Positions 42,680-52,382 of a stretch of 64,000 nt of DNA are shown here, in pieces (within the stretch, counting starts at the first letter, position 1; every line of letters starts with the position of its first letter). The stretch lies in assembly GCA_019414025.1 (NCBI GenBank), contig DXMU01000002.1:1-64000 (forward strand). Direction: 5' to 3'. The stretch comes from Collinsella sp. Its GTDB lineage: Bacteria > Actinomycetota > Coriobacteriia > Coriobacteriales > Coriobacteriaceae. The notes under the pieces are model-generated. The model did not search any database, was not told where the DNA came from, and worked only from the letters and a program-made list of their open reading frames with translations. Both the position numbers and the translations under genes were made by a program.

Positions 42680-44980
42680 ATGTTCGCTGCCGCCATCTCG
42701 CTCGTCGGTCTTGCGGCGACCGTCTACCTTGTCTTGCGCGAGGCCAAGGCCATTTGCGCAAAGTCGGGCACCGTTGCCAAAAGCGCTCTTGGGTGGAGCG
42801 TCGCCTTCGGCCTGTTCCAGCTCTTTTTGACCATTTGGGGCGCCATTGGCCTCGTCGCTCAAAACGAGCCGCTCGCCTTTGTGATGCTCATCCTGACCAA
42901 CGCCATTCTCACCGGATGCGCTTGGGCCAGCATCGCCCGCGACCGCATCGCACCGCGCGTCTTTGCGTTCGCCGAGCCCGACGCCCCCGCCCCCACCGGC
43001 AAGCTCGCCCGCCTGCGCGGCGCCTTTGTGGGCAAACCGCTCGTCGCCGCCGTCCTGTGCCTACTGCTCGCCGGCGTCTTTGCGCTGCTGGGCATGGAGG
43101 TCTCGTCCAACCACGACTTTACCTGGGTCTACCCCCTGTGCATTCTGCTCGAATGGGCCATCATCACCACGCTCATGGTCGGCCTGTTCTTCCTATTCCA
43201 GCGCCACGGCGCAGCTCCCGCCGTCCTGGCCTTTGCCCTCTTTATCCTGGGCATTGCCGAGTTCTTCGTCATCACGTTTAAATCCATGCCCATCCAGCCG
43301 GGCGACCTTTCGGCCATCTCCACCGCCGCCGCGGTCGCCGGCAACGGCTACACCTTCTCGATCTCGCTGTTCTGCGTGCTGTCCATGGGCTTTACCGCCG
43401 TCGCCATGCTGCTGTGCGAGTACGCCGGCCTGGTGGCACCGCACCGTCAGAAGGGTGCCGCCAACGCCAAGCGCATGCTGCTCACCAACCTGCTCGTGGC
43501 CGTGCTATGCCTGGGCGGCGTGACCGCGCACGTCACGCTTATCGACTACTACAACACCCTCGGCATCACCGTCTACACCTGGCGCCCGCTCGAGAGCTAC
43601 TGGCGCGAGGGCTATCTGCCTGCCTTTATTAGTGCAGCGCAGTCCATTAAGCCGCCCAAACCCGCCGACTACTCCGTCGACGATGCCAAGGCCACGCTCA
43701 AAAAATACGCCAAGGCCTACGACAAGTCCGACGCCGCCAAGAGCGACGAGCGCACCGCCGCAAAGGAGCAGTTCGACAGCGAGAAGCCCACGGTCATCGC
43801 CATCATGAACGAGACGTTCTCGGATCTGTCGATCTACCAGAACATGCGCGCCGGCTACGAGGGTCCGCAGTACTTTAAGAACCTGTCCAACTGCCTCAGC
43901 CGCGGCAAGCTCTACGTGAGTGCCTACGGCGGCGGCACCGCCAATACCGAGTTTGAGTTTATGACCGGCAACTCCATGGCCAACCTGGGCTCGGGCGTGT
44001 ACCCCTACACCATCTACAACATGGAGACGACCGGGAACCTAGCAGAGCAGTTCAAATCGCTCGGCTATTCCACCACAGCCATGCACCCCAACCACGCGAC
44101 CAACTGGAACCGCGAGAACGTCTACAAGGACTTTGGCTTTGACCAGTTCCTATCCATCAACGACTTCCAGGGCGCCGACACCCTGCGCGGTATGGTGACC
44201 GACCAGGCGACCTACGACAAGATTCTTGAGCTGCTCGACCAGAACGCCGATCCGCAGTTTATCTTCGACGTGACCATGCAGAACCACTCGGGCTACGACA
44301 CGGGCCTGCTGCCGGTCGACAAGCAGATGCATCTCAACATCGACACGACCGACCTGGACGCCAAGACCGTCGAGGACGGCACGCTGTCCGATGTCGACGA
44401 GTACGTCTCGTGCATCGAGCAGTCCGACCAGGCGCTGCGCTACTTCCTCAACGCTCTGAGCAAACTTGACCGCAAGGTGGTCGTGGTGTTCTGGGGCGAC
44501 CACCAGCCGTTCTTCCCGTCCAAGTTCAATGACAAGTGGTTTACCGGCGAGGACGACGCTACGCATCAGGAGCGCCTGTGGCAGACCGACTACATCATCT
44601 GGGCCAACTACGACGTCGCCGGCTGCGACCAGACGAGCGAGGTCGACGACCTGTCCACCAACTACCTGTCCACGCAACTCATGCAGCTGATCGGCGCCCC
44701 GCTGACCGACTACCAGAAAGCGCACATGACGCTGCGCGAGTCGCTGCCCGCTATCAACTCCGTGGGCTACGAGGACGCCAGCCTGCGTTGGGCGCTTTCC
44801 TCCAACGTCACCGGTGACGACGCCGCTGCCGCTGCCGCCACCAAGGCGCGCGAGGATTACGCCAAGATGCAGTATTACGAGATGTTCCGCGACGGCAAGA
44901 ACGTCTACACCGAGCACTTCCAGACCGAGGCCAACGAGACCGATCCCAACCTGGCACCGGGTACGACCAAGATCAAGTAG
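42680..44980 (+). CDS. LtaS-like sulfatase-fold phosphoglycerol transferase
   Basis: A 766-residue membrane enzyme. Seven or more helices occupy the first 300 residues, followed by an extracellular sulfatase-type domain from about residue 360. That domain shows IMNETFSDLSI near residue 380 (metal-binding Glu), YGGGTANTEFEFMTGNS near residue 420 (catalytic Thr) and VVFWGDHQPFF near residue 605 (Asp/His). It resembles lipoteichoic acid synthase and related transferases that add glycerol phosphate to lipids or glycans. ATG 42680 follows GAGGAGTCTCAGC; an upstream GTG at 42665 overlaps that site. It is monocistronic, followed by a repeat-rich interval. Confidence 0.9.
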   Translation: MFAAAISLVGLAATVYLVLREAKAICAKSGTVAKSALGWSVAFGLFQLFLTIWGAIGLVAQNEPLAFVMLILTNAILTGCAWASIARDRIAPRVFAFAEPDAPAPTGKLARLRGAFVGKPLVAAVLCLLLAGVFALLGMEVSSNHDFTWVYPLCILLEWAIITTLMVGLFFLFQRHGAAPAVLAFALFILGIAEFFVITFKSMPIQPGDLSAISTAAAVAGNGYTFSISLFCVLSMGFTAVAMLLCEYAGLVAPHRQKGAANAKRMLLTNLLVAVLCLGGVTAHVTLIDYYNTLGITVYTWRPLESYWREGYLPAFISAAQSIKPPKPADYSVDDAKATLKKYAKAYDKSDAAKSDERTAAKEQFDSEKPTVIAIMNETFSDLSIYQNMRAGYEGPQYFKNLSNCLSRGKLYVSAYGGGTANTEFEFMTGNSMANLGSGVYPYTIYNMETTGNLAEQFKSLGYSTTAMHPNHATNWNRENVYKDFGFDQFLSINDFQGADTLRGMVTDQATYDKILELLDQNADPQFIFDVTMQNHSGYDTGLLPVDKQMHLNIDTTDLDAKTVEDGTLSDVDEYVSCIEQSDQALRYFLNALSKLDRKVVVVFWGDHQPFFPSKFNDKWFTGEDDATHQERLWQTDYIIWANYDVAGCDQTSEVDDLSTNYLSTQLMQLIGAPLTDYQKAHMTLRESLPAINSVGYEDASLRWALSSNVTGDDAAAAAATKAREDYAKMQYYEMFRDGKNVYTEHFQTEANETDPNLAPGTTKIK

Positions 44981-45007
44981 CGACTAGCTGCGAGTTCATA
45001 ACAGAAA

Positions 45008-45137
45008 CGTCTGTCCGGGCGGAGGCATATAAGGTTCCCTGCTCGGACAGTCCTGCGCAAGACGGGGGCCACATTAAGTGGCCCCCTTTGCGTGCGGAAC
45101 TCGCGATGAACCTTATATGCCTCCGCCCGGACAGACG
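45008..45137. repeat. Foldback element A
   Basis: Perfect 30-bp arms at 45008-45037 and 45108-45137 enclose a core of 70 bases. The core contains a GGGGGCCAC/GTGGCCCCC hairpin at about 45064-45086. Read on the minus strand, the core nearly matches that of element B at 45481-45607, while the arms are unrelated. The interval 44981-45626 holds no protein gene. Confidence 0.92.
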
Positions 45138-45191
45138 CCTTGTTGTTGGCGCGCGGCTTGTCATGGGGGTACCCGCAACATATATAAGTTG

Positions 45192-45217
45192 AAGGCCACG
45201 TCATGTGGCCTTTTTGC
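45192..45217. terminator. Terminator-like hairpin
   Basis: AAGGCCAC/GTGGCCTT stem with a GTCAT loop and TTTTTGC on the plus strand. It reuses the GGCCAC hairpin seen inside elements A and B and could end transcription from the LtaS-like gene. Confidence 0.65.
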
Positions 45218-45224
45218 ATCCGGA

Positions 45225-45487
45225 AACTGTGTCCCAGAATTCATGTCCGGAGTGGGATGCAGTTTCCTCTTGCGACCCCGTCGGGAAAGCGCATCCCACT
45301 CCGATCACAAATTCCGGGTCACATTTTCCGCCAAAGGATTCAACCGGAAAGTGCATCCCATTCCATAGTCAAATTCCGGGATGGACTTTCCAAAACCCCG
45401 CCCATCCGGAAAGCCCGTCCCACTCTGAATACATCCGGGCATGGAATATCCGCTTATTAGGCCTTCCATCAATAAAGGGGCGCCCTC
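45225..45487. repeat. Direct repeat copy 1 flanking the fibre operon
   Basis: A 263-bp sequence highly similar to 54912-55175. It contains four imperfect units of about 62 bp starting near 45222, 45283, 45346 and 45408. Each has GGAAA, then a TCCCA motif, then TTCCGGG or TCCGGG. Shared end: CCATCAATAAAGGGGCGCC. No open reading frame is convincing. Confidence 0.9.
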
Positions 45488-45607
45488 CCGAGCGGCGGGC
45501 TCGAAGTTCATCGCGAGTTCCGCACGCAAAGAAGGCCACTTAATGTGGCCTTCGTCTTGCGCAGGACTGTAGAGCAGGGAACTTCGAGCCCGCCGCTCGG
45601 GAGGGCG
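45481..45607. repeat. Foldback element B
   Basis: Perfect 29-bp arms at 45481-45509 and 45579-45607 enclose a core that matches the inverse of element A (CATCGCGAGTTCCGCACGCA, AGGCCACTTAATGTGGCCTT, CGTCTTGCGCAGGACTGT). The left arm begins within the last seven bases of the direct repeat copy 1. Confidence 0.92.
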
Positions 45608-45626
45608 TTGCGTTTAGAAGATGAAC

Positions 45627-46325
45627 CTAGCGCTTATCCCTCCGGGACAAAAGAAGTGCGGCTATAAATGCGATGATTGCAAGTGTCAGCAACACCAAAA
45701 GCAACGTGAGCGTGTTGTCGCCTGTTGCCACCAGACCAAGCAAACCGGGCTTCTTGCTGTCAGCAGACTGCATGGGGATCTTCTCGCCATCGTCCTCGGC
45801 GGTGATTTCCCAGCGAATGGTCTTGTTTGCGTCGGCAACCTCGTTGCCCACCGATGTCGGAACGTTTAGCTGCAAATTAAGCACCGTGCTGCCATCGCTC
45901 GTAAACGTGGCGATTTGCGTGGGATAAGCGAACACGCTGCCCGGTGTTCCTGTCTGGAGCCAACCTGCAGAGCCATCGCCCGCCGACGCCGTTAGAGTAA
46001 TGGGCGACAGCAGGCGTGCCGTCTCGTGATCGACAACGGCACGCACAAACACGCGCACCTGGGACTTTACGCCCGTGGCACGAATCTCTATCTGCTGATC
46101 ACGCACATCGCCAGGCATCAGATCTTTAAAGGCCAAAAACAGATCGGGCTCCCCCGAGGAGTCCGTCGCCCCCGAGACCGTCAGCTGACGCGCATTTCCG
46201 TCATAGGCAATCGCGGGAGTATCGGCAAACGCACGGGCGGGAACAGCGAGCGCGACCACGCAGAAAATGGCCGCGACCATGCAACGCAAGGAGCGCGCAA
46301 CACCTTTACGAATCGGGAACACCAT
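45627..46325 (-). CDS. Secreted anchored protein at the end of the fibre operon
   Basis: A 232-residue protein with a signal peptide (hydrophobic residues 14-33, likely cleavage after ARAFA), a beta-rich outer domain, then GLVATGDNTL followed by a hydrophobic segment (about 205-226) and a basic RRDKR tail. The tail layout resembles a sortase sorting signal with LVATG in place of LPXTG, or a simple C-terminal membrane anchor. ATG 46325 lies two bases after the preceding stop codon, with GGAGG inside the preceding gene, so translation is coupled. It may anchor the fibre components of the operon to the cell. No sortase gene is in the window. Confidence 0.75.
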   Translation of the reverse strand: MVFPIRKGVARSLRCMVAAIFCVVALAVPARAFADTPAIAYDGNARQLTVSGATDSSGEPDLFLAFKDLMPGDVRDQQIEIRATGVKSQVRVFVRAVVDHETARLLSPITLTASAGDGSAGWLQTGTPGSVFAYPTQIATFTSDGSTVLNLQLNVPTSVGNEVADANKTIRWEITAEDDGEKIPMQSADSKKPGLLGLVATGDNTLTLLLVLLTLAIIAFIAALLLSRRDKR

Positions 46326-46327
46326 AC

Positions 46328-46909
46328 TTACGCACCTCCATGCGGCGGCACCAGCACGTCATTCTCGACCGAGCAACCCCATGCGTCGTGCACGGCCTCA
46401 TCGGGCGTCGCCTGGACCGCCTGAGTGGAGATATCCACGACAAGATTGCGACCTTCGGTTGCCTTGAGCTCGGTAACCCTATTAATGAGCACGCCGGTTT
46501 CCGCGCCGGGAGCGACGGGCGACGTCCAGTAATAGAACCCGTCGCTCGCCTTAACCCAGTTATAAGCCGAGTTCGCGCCCGAGGCATCAGCCACGCTCCA
46601 CGCAATCTCGTAATCCGCCTCACCCTTCGGCTCCTCCTTCGGCTCATCCCACAGGCGTGCGCCATCCTGGTCCTGCCAGTAGATATCCACTGCAGCACGA
46701 ATATAGGCGGGCGCAGTACCCGTGTTCTTCGCCTTGACATCGCTTTTCACTTTGCCGTTGAGCGTTTCCTGAACCGATGGCGTCACCGACCCGATGCCGA
46801 ACTGGTTGACCAGCACGCCCGTAACCGAAAGCCAGGCCAACGTGCCTGCCGTACCGGCCAGGAGGATAACCCCCACCAGCAAGGCGATGATGCGCTTGCG
46901 CTTGGACAT
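46328..46909 (-). CDS. SipW-dependent (TasA/CalY-like) secreted protein
   Basis: A 193-residue protein whose N terminus (KRKRIIALLVGVILLAGTAG, then TLAWLSVTGVLVNQFGIGSV) has the basic, long hydrophobic, TLAWL...N.F.IG pattern of SipW-dependent signal peptides in TasA and camelysin relatives. The mature part shows ENTGTAPAYIRA-like text KAKNTGTAPAYIRAAVDIYW, typical of these small fibre or matrix proteins. It starts one base after the stop of the giant protein gene, with GGAGG overlapping that gene's end. It is probably processed by the signal peptidase at the head of the operon and assembled outside the cell. Confidence 0.8.
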   Translation of the reverse strand: MSKRKRIIALLVGVILLAGTAGTLAWLSVTGVLVNQFGIGSVTPSVQETLNGKVKSDVKAKNTGTAPAYIRAAVDIYWQDQDGARLWDEPKEEPKGEADYEIAWSVADASGANSAYNWVKASDGFYYWTSPVAPGAETGVLINRVTELKATEGRNLVVDISTQAVQATPDEAVHDAWGCSVENDVLVPPHGGA

Positions 46910-46910
46910 G

Positions 46911-49900
46911 CTAATCCTCCTTCTTTGCTACGTTGCCGTTGCTCCAAACGTTATGGGCACGATCGCTGCCGTCGATCCATTTGTCGTTCACACGCGTGTT
47001 CGTGCAGGTGAACGTGGCGTCGTTCGCGCTCGAAGCAGCGGAGATGGTTGTCTGCGCCTTATCGCCCGGCTGCTTGCCGGGGACGCCGATCTGGCTGCTG
47101 TAGCGCCATGCCCACGCTGAGTCCTCCTCGACGGTGTAGATACCCGCCGGGACCGCAAGCTCGATAGCGCCGGAGTACCAGGTGGAACCGTCCTTCAGCT
47201 GCTCATCCGATGACACCGTTACCTCAACCGTGCGTTCCTCCAAGGCGTTGCCGTCCATGCCGGCCCGGGAAACCTTGAAGCGGAACGTCTTGCCCTTCGC
47301 CCAGCTATCCTGGGTTTGCTTGACGATCTTGAGCGTATGCGTAGCGGCGAAATCGAACACCGCATTGCCATCGCTCTGAGTGCCGTCGCCCGTGAGCTTG
47401 TAGTCCAAACGATTCGTCAGCTCAAACGAGCCCTCGCCTGAACCCGAACTGTAAAGCGAGACATACTTCCCGTTGACAGGCGCAGGAGTCTGGCCAGGAA
47501 GACCATAGCCCACGCGGTCAACGTGCACCGTCAGTTGCGTGCCCATGAAGGGCTTTGCAAAGCAAGCCTTGAACGGCGCCTTATCGCTCTTGTCATCTAT
47601 CGTGTTCGCGGCATTGGGATCAAGCAACCACTTGAGCTGCCCGGTCACATTCTTAGGGCTCGCATCGTCCGACGTGTCGTTAGCGACGACCTTATACGTC
47701 ACCGGATACAAATCCATGTTGGCTGTAACCGGTTTACCCTTGAAGTCGCTCCACGCCACAGCTTTGTCGCCATTAACCCACTGCCACTCCAAGAACAACT
47801 CCTTCAAGCTGCTATCCGCTCGCTCGCCCAGGAATGCGACGATTGCGGAGTAGGCTTCGGGATCGTAGGCCACTTCCTTTGGCTCCATGACGGGTTCACC
47901 CTTGTCGTCATAGACCGGGTTGCCGTTCTCGTCCATCTTGGGCACCTTAACTGTCTGAACAAAGCCGGCATTGCCATCCTGGCCACGCAGAACACTCGTA
48001 TCGTTCGGGTCTACCGTAGCGGTGTAGATGACGTTGCCTTCGGCGTCGTGATAGCGCACTTTAAGCGGCGTAGGCTTGTAGATCGCCGTGTATGTGACCT
48101 CTCGGAACGGCTCGTTGCCATCGAGGAAATAAGTCTTGTCCCCTGTCATAAGAGTGTAGCTATCGTTGCCCTTATAGTCGCGTGACCAGCCGACAAAGTC
48201 GTACTTGGTGCCGTCTTTGCCGACAACCTCAGTTACAGCTTTTACCTCCAGCGAAATTTGATCGCCAGAGTCGGTGCGCGAAAGATAACGCACGGAACCG
48301 GGGTCGTCCAGGTTGGTATCGATATTTGATTGGACATGCACCGGGCTGGTACGGTAAACCGGGTACAGCTCCATGGGGGCCTTGACCACCGTGTTTTTAT
48401 CCACCATGGGAACGCCGTCCGACCAAACGACATACCCGCTGCCTGCCGCCGGCTTAGTTTCCGTCCAGCCTACGAAGGCATTGTATGCGTTCGTTGCGGC
48501 ATCAATCTCGCCGACGTTATACGTAGGCAGCGGCATGCCACCCGTAAGGTTGCCGAGTCTATCGCCCTGCTGAGCAACTTTGCCATCCACATCTTTGGCA
48601 TTGAGATGATACACGACCGCCAACGGCGAATAGTACGCCACAAATGTATAGGCCCCGCCGGGTTCCACCTGATGGGAATACGAGTTATCGCCGTTAGGTT
48701 CGATCTCTTCAACTTCGCCATTCGGAAGCTCGATCTCAACCTTCTGCAACTTATACAGCTCACCGCCTGCTTTATAAACCGGAGTCGTGACGTCAGGGGT
48801 AACCGTTGCCGTAGCAGGGTCGGTGCCCGCGTTGATAACGGGATCGATGTCGTACCTAGGCACATTGACCTTGTCCGTGCCCTTGAAACCGGCGCGATAC
48901 AGGTTGGTGGTGTACCTAACATCGTACTTCGCGTACACCGGATAGGCATCCTGCCACCGGGTGACCTTAAAATCTGGTTTCACCAGATACGGTTCGGCCT
49001 TATCCGGGTCAGAAGTAGTGAAGGAATCACCCTTGACATCGTAGATATAATTCCAGACGGGAGAACCCATCTGGACCTCGGCGGTCGAAATCCAGCCCAG
49101 GAACTTATAACCCGGCACCGCCATCTCCGCATCGGTCGGAGAAGACTCAAGGGTCAAGGGGCTTTCATAAGAACCAGTTAGCCCGTCCTGCGGCTTTCCT
49201 TTTGCCTCAACCGAGGTGTTCACATGCGGGTAGTAATACGTGAACGTCGGATCCGCCCCGTTCACCTTGGTCTGCAGCAAGTTACTCTCATAGCGCCGCG
49301 TGGCAGTCCTCACGACATTATCGCCCTTGTTGTAGAAATTAACGTCCGTGGTAATCATCGCGCGAACGTAGTACTTCTTATCTGTACGCACCATGCTCTC
49401 GATGGGATTTTTCACATATGTCCAATATTCACCATCGCGCTCAAGCGTCCAGAAATTCAGGCGATAGCGATCATTCACCGGTTTGACCGTTACGTTCAGC
49501 GAAGCCGAAGTCCAAGTATCGCTTAGCGTTGCAGCGCCTGGAAAATCGGTATCGGCATAGAGGTTTTTTAGAGTATCGGCTCCCGTATCGTTTTTAACGT
49601 TGTGCGAGTACGCGTTAAGGGGACTCACGACAAGGGTTTCCTTCGTGAAGCGCGTGCCACACGTTTCATAACTATCCTTTATACCGTGGTCAACATGCTC
49701 CGGGCCCCAGTGGACGACGTTTTCACGCACGAAGGTACTACCGACGTTTTCCTCAAAGGGCGTTTGATAGCGATTCCAAACGGAACAAAGTAGCTTGCTG
49801 TCCGTAAACTCATGGTTGGTATAAGCCCGAACGTAATAATCCACGCGGTACTCAAAGCGGGCGATGTAGGTATGCGGCGCGGTTAAATCGACATCGGCGG

Positions 49901-52379
49901 GGAGCGTATAGCTGGGATCGCGGCTTACGCGCACCTCGAGCGGGGCATCCTCGGTTCCCTTGTTTTCATACCAACCCAAGAAGCGATAGCCGTCGGGCAG
50001 GGTGCCGTCCTTGGATATAGCATTGCCGGATACATCGAGCACCTGTACGGTATACGCGCTTGTGCCATCTTCTGCAGTCTCAACCTTAACGTCAGTTTTG
50101 CCCACACCGTCGCGCCGAGTCTGATCGTCGGTTGCATCCTGCTCATTGCCCTCAAACACCGTCATGATGTTCGACACATAGTCGGTGTACACCGGATAAA
50201 AATCGGTAGGGCCAAGCACAGTGATCTCGGTGCCGGCAGGATAGAACGCACCGGCGTTTTTTAGCTCGGCAAGCTTAGGCGAGGTGATGGCCGCGTAACC
50301 GCCATGCATCCCGGCCTCGCCACTCGGCTGCGTCGTCCAACCGATAAAGGTGGCGCTGGCAGAAAGAGTGCCGCGGTCCGCAGGGGCAGCCGGCGTTAAA
50401 CCGACGCCATAGCGGTACCAGTCCGTCGACTTGTCGTGCTCCTCGCCGCTCTGCCACGCGAGCGTCTCGCCCTTGACGTTATAGAACAGTACCTGCGCCT
50501 CGTACGAAGCAATAAACAGGTCGTTGCCCTTAAAGGCCTCGGCCCCCTTCGCGTTATCGGCGGTATAGGTCGACGTTATCTCGTGCGCTTCGTTCTTCTG
50601 GACCTGCTTGCCAGCCTTAACGGCATCGGCATCGGTCTTGCCGTTAAACCAGGCGTTATCGGCATCGATACGGTTCACATTGACTCCGGACTCGCGGAAC
50701 CAGCCCATGAAGCGATAACCGCCGTTGGCATCGGTCAAGCCCTTGGGCTTTGCGGAGGTATCCTGCCTAAACGTCACCGATGTATCGCCCTGGGCCAAGC
50801 CCTGGGCCGTTCCCGCCAGCACGGCGCTCACGGCAAAGGCGTACGGATCCGAGGTCGCTTGATCAATACCGAGTTTGGTTGCCGTAATTGTCGCGGTACC
50901 CGCACCGGGAAAATCGATCGTCGCCTTAACGCTCTGGCCATGCACAGGAATATTCAGCTTGTAATCCATCGCCCACTCATTGGGGTGCGGGCCATCCAGG
51001 GTCCCGTCGTTAGCAGTCGAGCGCATGGTGCCGGCACAGAAGTCGTAGTCGTGCTCTTCCCACAGCTCGCGCGTGGTATAGCGCTCATCGTCCCACGGGC
51101 CATAGCCGTCTCCCTTGGTGGTGCCGTCGCCGCCAAACGCGGGGATTTTCTTTTTGGCAGGGTTGCCCTGGCTATTGCCTTTCAAGCTCACGCTCGGTTT
51201 AAAGTAGCACTCGGTGACCTTGGCATCGCCCTTGTTGGCGCGCGCGCCAATGCCGCCCAGGTTCACATCGTTTTGAATGATGGGGATCACGGCGATGGGG
51301 TTGTACTGACGCGAACTCAAATCGCCCGCAAAATGGCTGCGGACGAGCTCGTTGCCCTCTTCGGTCAAAATACGGCCCGCCAGGCCACCCGTCCATGCAC
51401 GCGTCACGGCGACGACGCCCACATACGACGCGGCATAGCTGTAGCACTGCGCCGTCGAGAAGCAATCGATAATCTTGGCGCCGCCCGCCATGCAGCCCAC
51501 AAAACCCGAGGCGTACACGTTGTTGCCGCCCAGGGCGCCAATGGCCACGTCGTACTTATTGGTGACGTCGGTCATGCCCTTCTCGGCAATCGAGCCGTCG
51601 TCCTTACGCGTCGGCGTCACGCGGCAGTACTCGATAGTCGAGTTCTTAACGTAGCCGGCAAACGCCGCCATATACAGACCCTCACCGCCGAGCGCCTGCA
51701 CGCCCGAGGTCGCATTGTTGACGGCACGGCCGCCACGGACCTCGCAGTTGTAGAGGGTGCAGCCGTCGAGCTCGCCGGCGATGAGACCGCCCTCAAAGCC
51801 TGCGTTGGTAATGAGGTTGAGAGCATTGTTGGCGCAGGTCACGTGCAGCGTGCTCTCCATGACCATAACGTTTTCGAAACGCGTATTGACGGCCTTGCCC
51901 ACGATAATGCCACCGCGGAAGTCCGCCCACACGTTGGCGTCCTTGACCAGGAAGTTTTTGATGGTGGCACCGTTGGTCTCGGCAAAAAATCCCGTATCGC
52001 GCTCGGGGTCAAAAGCGTCTTTATCGTAGTTCAGGCCCTCAACGGTGTGGTTTTGACCATCGAACACGCCCTTAAACGGATGCTCCTTGTTGCCAAACGA
52101 CAGATGCTTAACGGTGTTTGCAACGATGTCTTTCATGTCGTCGCTGTCGAGCTCAATGTCGTTATCGAGATAAACGTGCCAGCCGGACGTATCGCGCTCG
52201 CGCGACAGCGCCACACACGACAAAAAGTCAGCCTCGTTTTTGATGTGGAATTCGGTTTTGGCCTCGGGCACATCCTCGGCATGCACCACCGTTGGCAGCG
52301 CCATGACGCAGCAAAGGGCAATCGCTGCGACGGCAACCAGCCTGCTAAGCATGCCCCGGTTCATGTTCTTGATCTTCAT
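46911..52379 (-). CDS. Giant secreted repeat protein (Listeria-Bacteroides/InlB-B-type repeats)
   Basis: An 1822-residue secreted protein. A signal peptide covers residues 1-33 (cleavage near TVVHA). Residues about 130-420 contain GLUG-like beta-helix repeats (GGLIAGELDGCTLYNCEVRG). Residues about 480-1640 hold many repeats of the Listeria-Bacteroides (Flg_new) kind, each with a GYRFLGWYE-type core (GGYRFMGWFRESG, ATFIGWTTQPSGEAG, GYKFLGWIS, YDFVGWSRD). Residues about 1660-1800 form a Cna-B/SpaA-like domain ending in FTCTNTR. No LPXTG or transmembrane anchor is present, so it must be held by other proteins or released. It starts three bases after the upstream gene's stop codon. Probable adhesin. 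Confidence 0.85.
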   Translation of the reverse strand: MKIKNMNRGMLSRLVAVAAIALCCVMALPTVVHAEDVPEAKTEFHIKNEADFLSCVALSRERDTSGWHVYLDNDIELDSDDMKDIVANTVKHLSFGNKEHPFKGVFDGQNHTVEGLNYDKDAFDPERDTGFFAETNGATIKNFLVKDANVWADFRGGIIVGKAVNTRFENVMVMESTLHVTCANNALNLITNAGFEGGLIAGELDGCTLYNCEVRGGRAVNNATSGVQALGGEGLYMAAFAGYVKNSTIEYCRVTPTRKDDGSIAEKGMTDVTNKYDVAIGALGGNNVYASGFVGCMAGGAKIIDCFSTAQCYSYAASYVGVVAVTRAWTGGLAGRILTEEGNELVRSHFAGDLSSRQYNPIAVIPIIQNDVNLGGIGARANKGDAKVTECYFKPSVSLKGNSQGNPAKKKIPAFGGDGTTKGDGYGPWDDERYTTRELWEEHDYDFCAGTMRSTANDGTLDGPHPNEWAMDYKLNIPVHGQSVKATIDFPGAGTATITATKLGIDQATSDPYAFAVSAVLAGTAQGLAQGDTSVTFRQDTSAKPKGLTDANGGYRFMGWFRESGVNVNRIDADNAWFNGKTDADAVKAGKQVQKNEAHEITSTYTADNAKGAEAFKGNDLFIASYEAQVLFYNVKGETLAWQSGEEHDKSTDWYRYGVGLTPAAPADRGTLSASATFIGWTTQPSGEAGMHGGYAAITSPKLAELKNAGAFYPAGTEITVLGPTDFYPVYTDYVSNIMTVFEGNEQDATDDQTRRDGVGKTDVKVETAEDGTSAYTVQVLDVSGNAISKDGTLPDGYRFLGWYENKGTEDAPLEVRVSRDPSYTLPADVDLTAPHTYIARFEYRVDYYVRAYTNHEFTDSKLLCSVWNRYQTPFEENVGSTFVRENVVHWGPEHVDHGIKDSYETCGTRFTKETLVVSPLNAYSHNVKNDTGADTLKNLYADTDFPGAATLSDTWTSASLNVTVKPVNDRYRLNFWTLERDGEYWTYVKNPIESMVRTDKKYYVRAMITTDVNFYNKGDNVVRTATRRYESNLLQTKVNGADPTFTYYYPHVNTSVEAKGKPQDGLTGSYESPLTLESSPTDAEMAVPGYKFLGWISTAEVQMGSPVWNYIYDVKGDSFTTSDPDKAEPYLVKPDFKVTRWQDAYPVYAKYDVRYTTNLYRAGFKGTDKVNVPRYDIDPVINAGTDPATATVTPDVTTPVYKAGGELYKLQKVEIELPNGEVEEIEPNGDNSYSHQVEPGGAYTFVAYYSPLAVVYHLNAKDVDGKVAQQGDRLGNLTGGMPLPTYNVGEIDAATNAYNAFVGWTETKPAAGSGYVVWSDGVPMVDKNTVVKAPMELYPVYRTSPVHVQSNIDTNLDDPGSVRYLSRTDSGDQISLEVKAVTEVVGKDGTKYDFVGWSRDYKGNDSYTLMTGDKTYFLDGNEPFREVTYTAIYKPTPLKVRYHDAEGNVIYTATVDPNDTSVLRGQDGNAGFVQTVKVPKMDENGNPVYDDKGEPVMEPKEVAYDPEAYSAIVAFLGERADSSLKELFLEWQWVNGDKAVAWSDFKGKPVTANMDLYPVTYKVVANDTSDDASPKNVTGQLKWLLDPNAANTIDDKSDKAPFKACFAKPFMGTQLTVHVDRVGYGLPGQTPAPVNGKYVSLYSSGSGEGSFELTNRLDYKLTGDGTQSDGNAVFDFAATHTLKIVKQTQDSWAKGKTFRFKVSRAGMDGNALEERTVEVTVSSDEQLKDGSTWYSGAIELAVPAGIYTVEEDSAWAWRYSSQIGVPGKQPGDKAQTTISAASSANDATFTCTNTRVNDKWIDGSDRAHNVWSNGNVAKKED

Positions 52380-52382
52380 AGG

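Noticed and set aside
45225..45487. Four repeated units of about 62 bp as a possible CRISPR array
   Set aside because: Units are imperfect along their whole length, with no constant repeat and unique spacer pattern, and no cas genes are nearby. The same block recurs at 54912, so it is a dispersed repeat.
45078..45543. Open frames across the 45 kb repeats
   Set aside because: They are built from the repeat sequences, overlap each other in several frames and lack ribosome sites.
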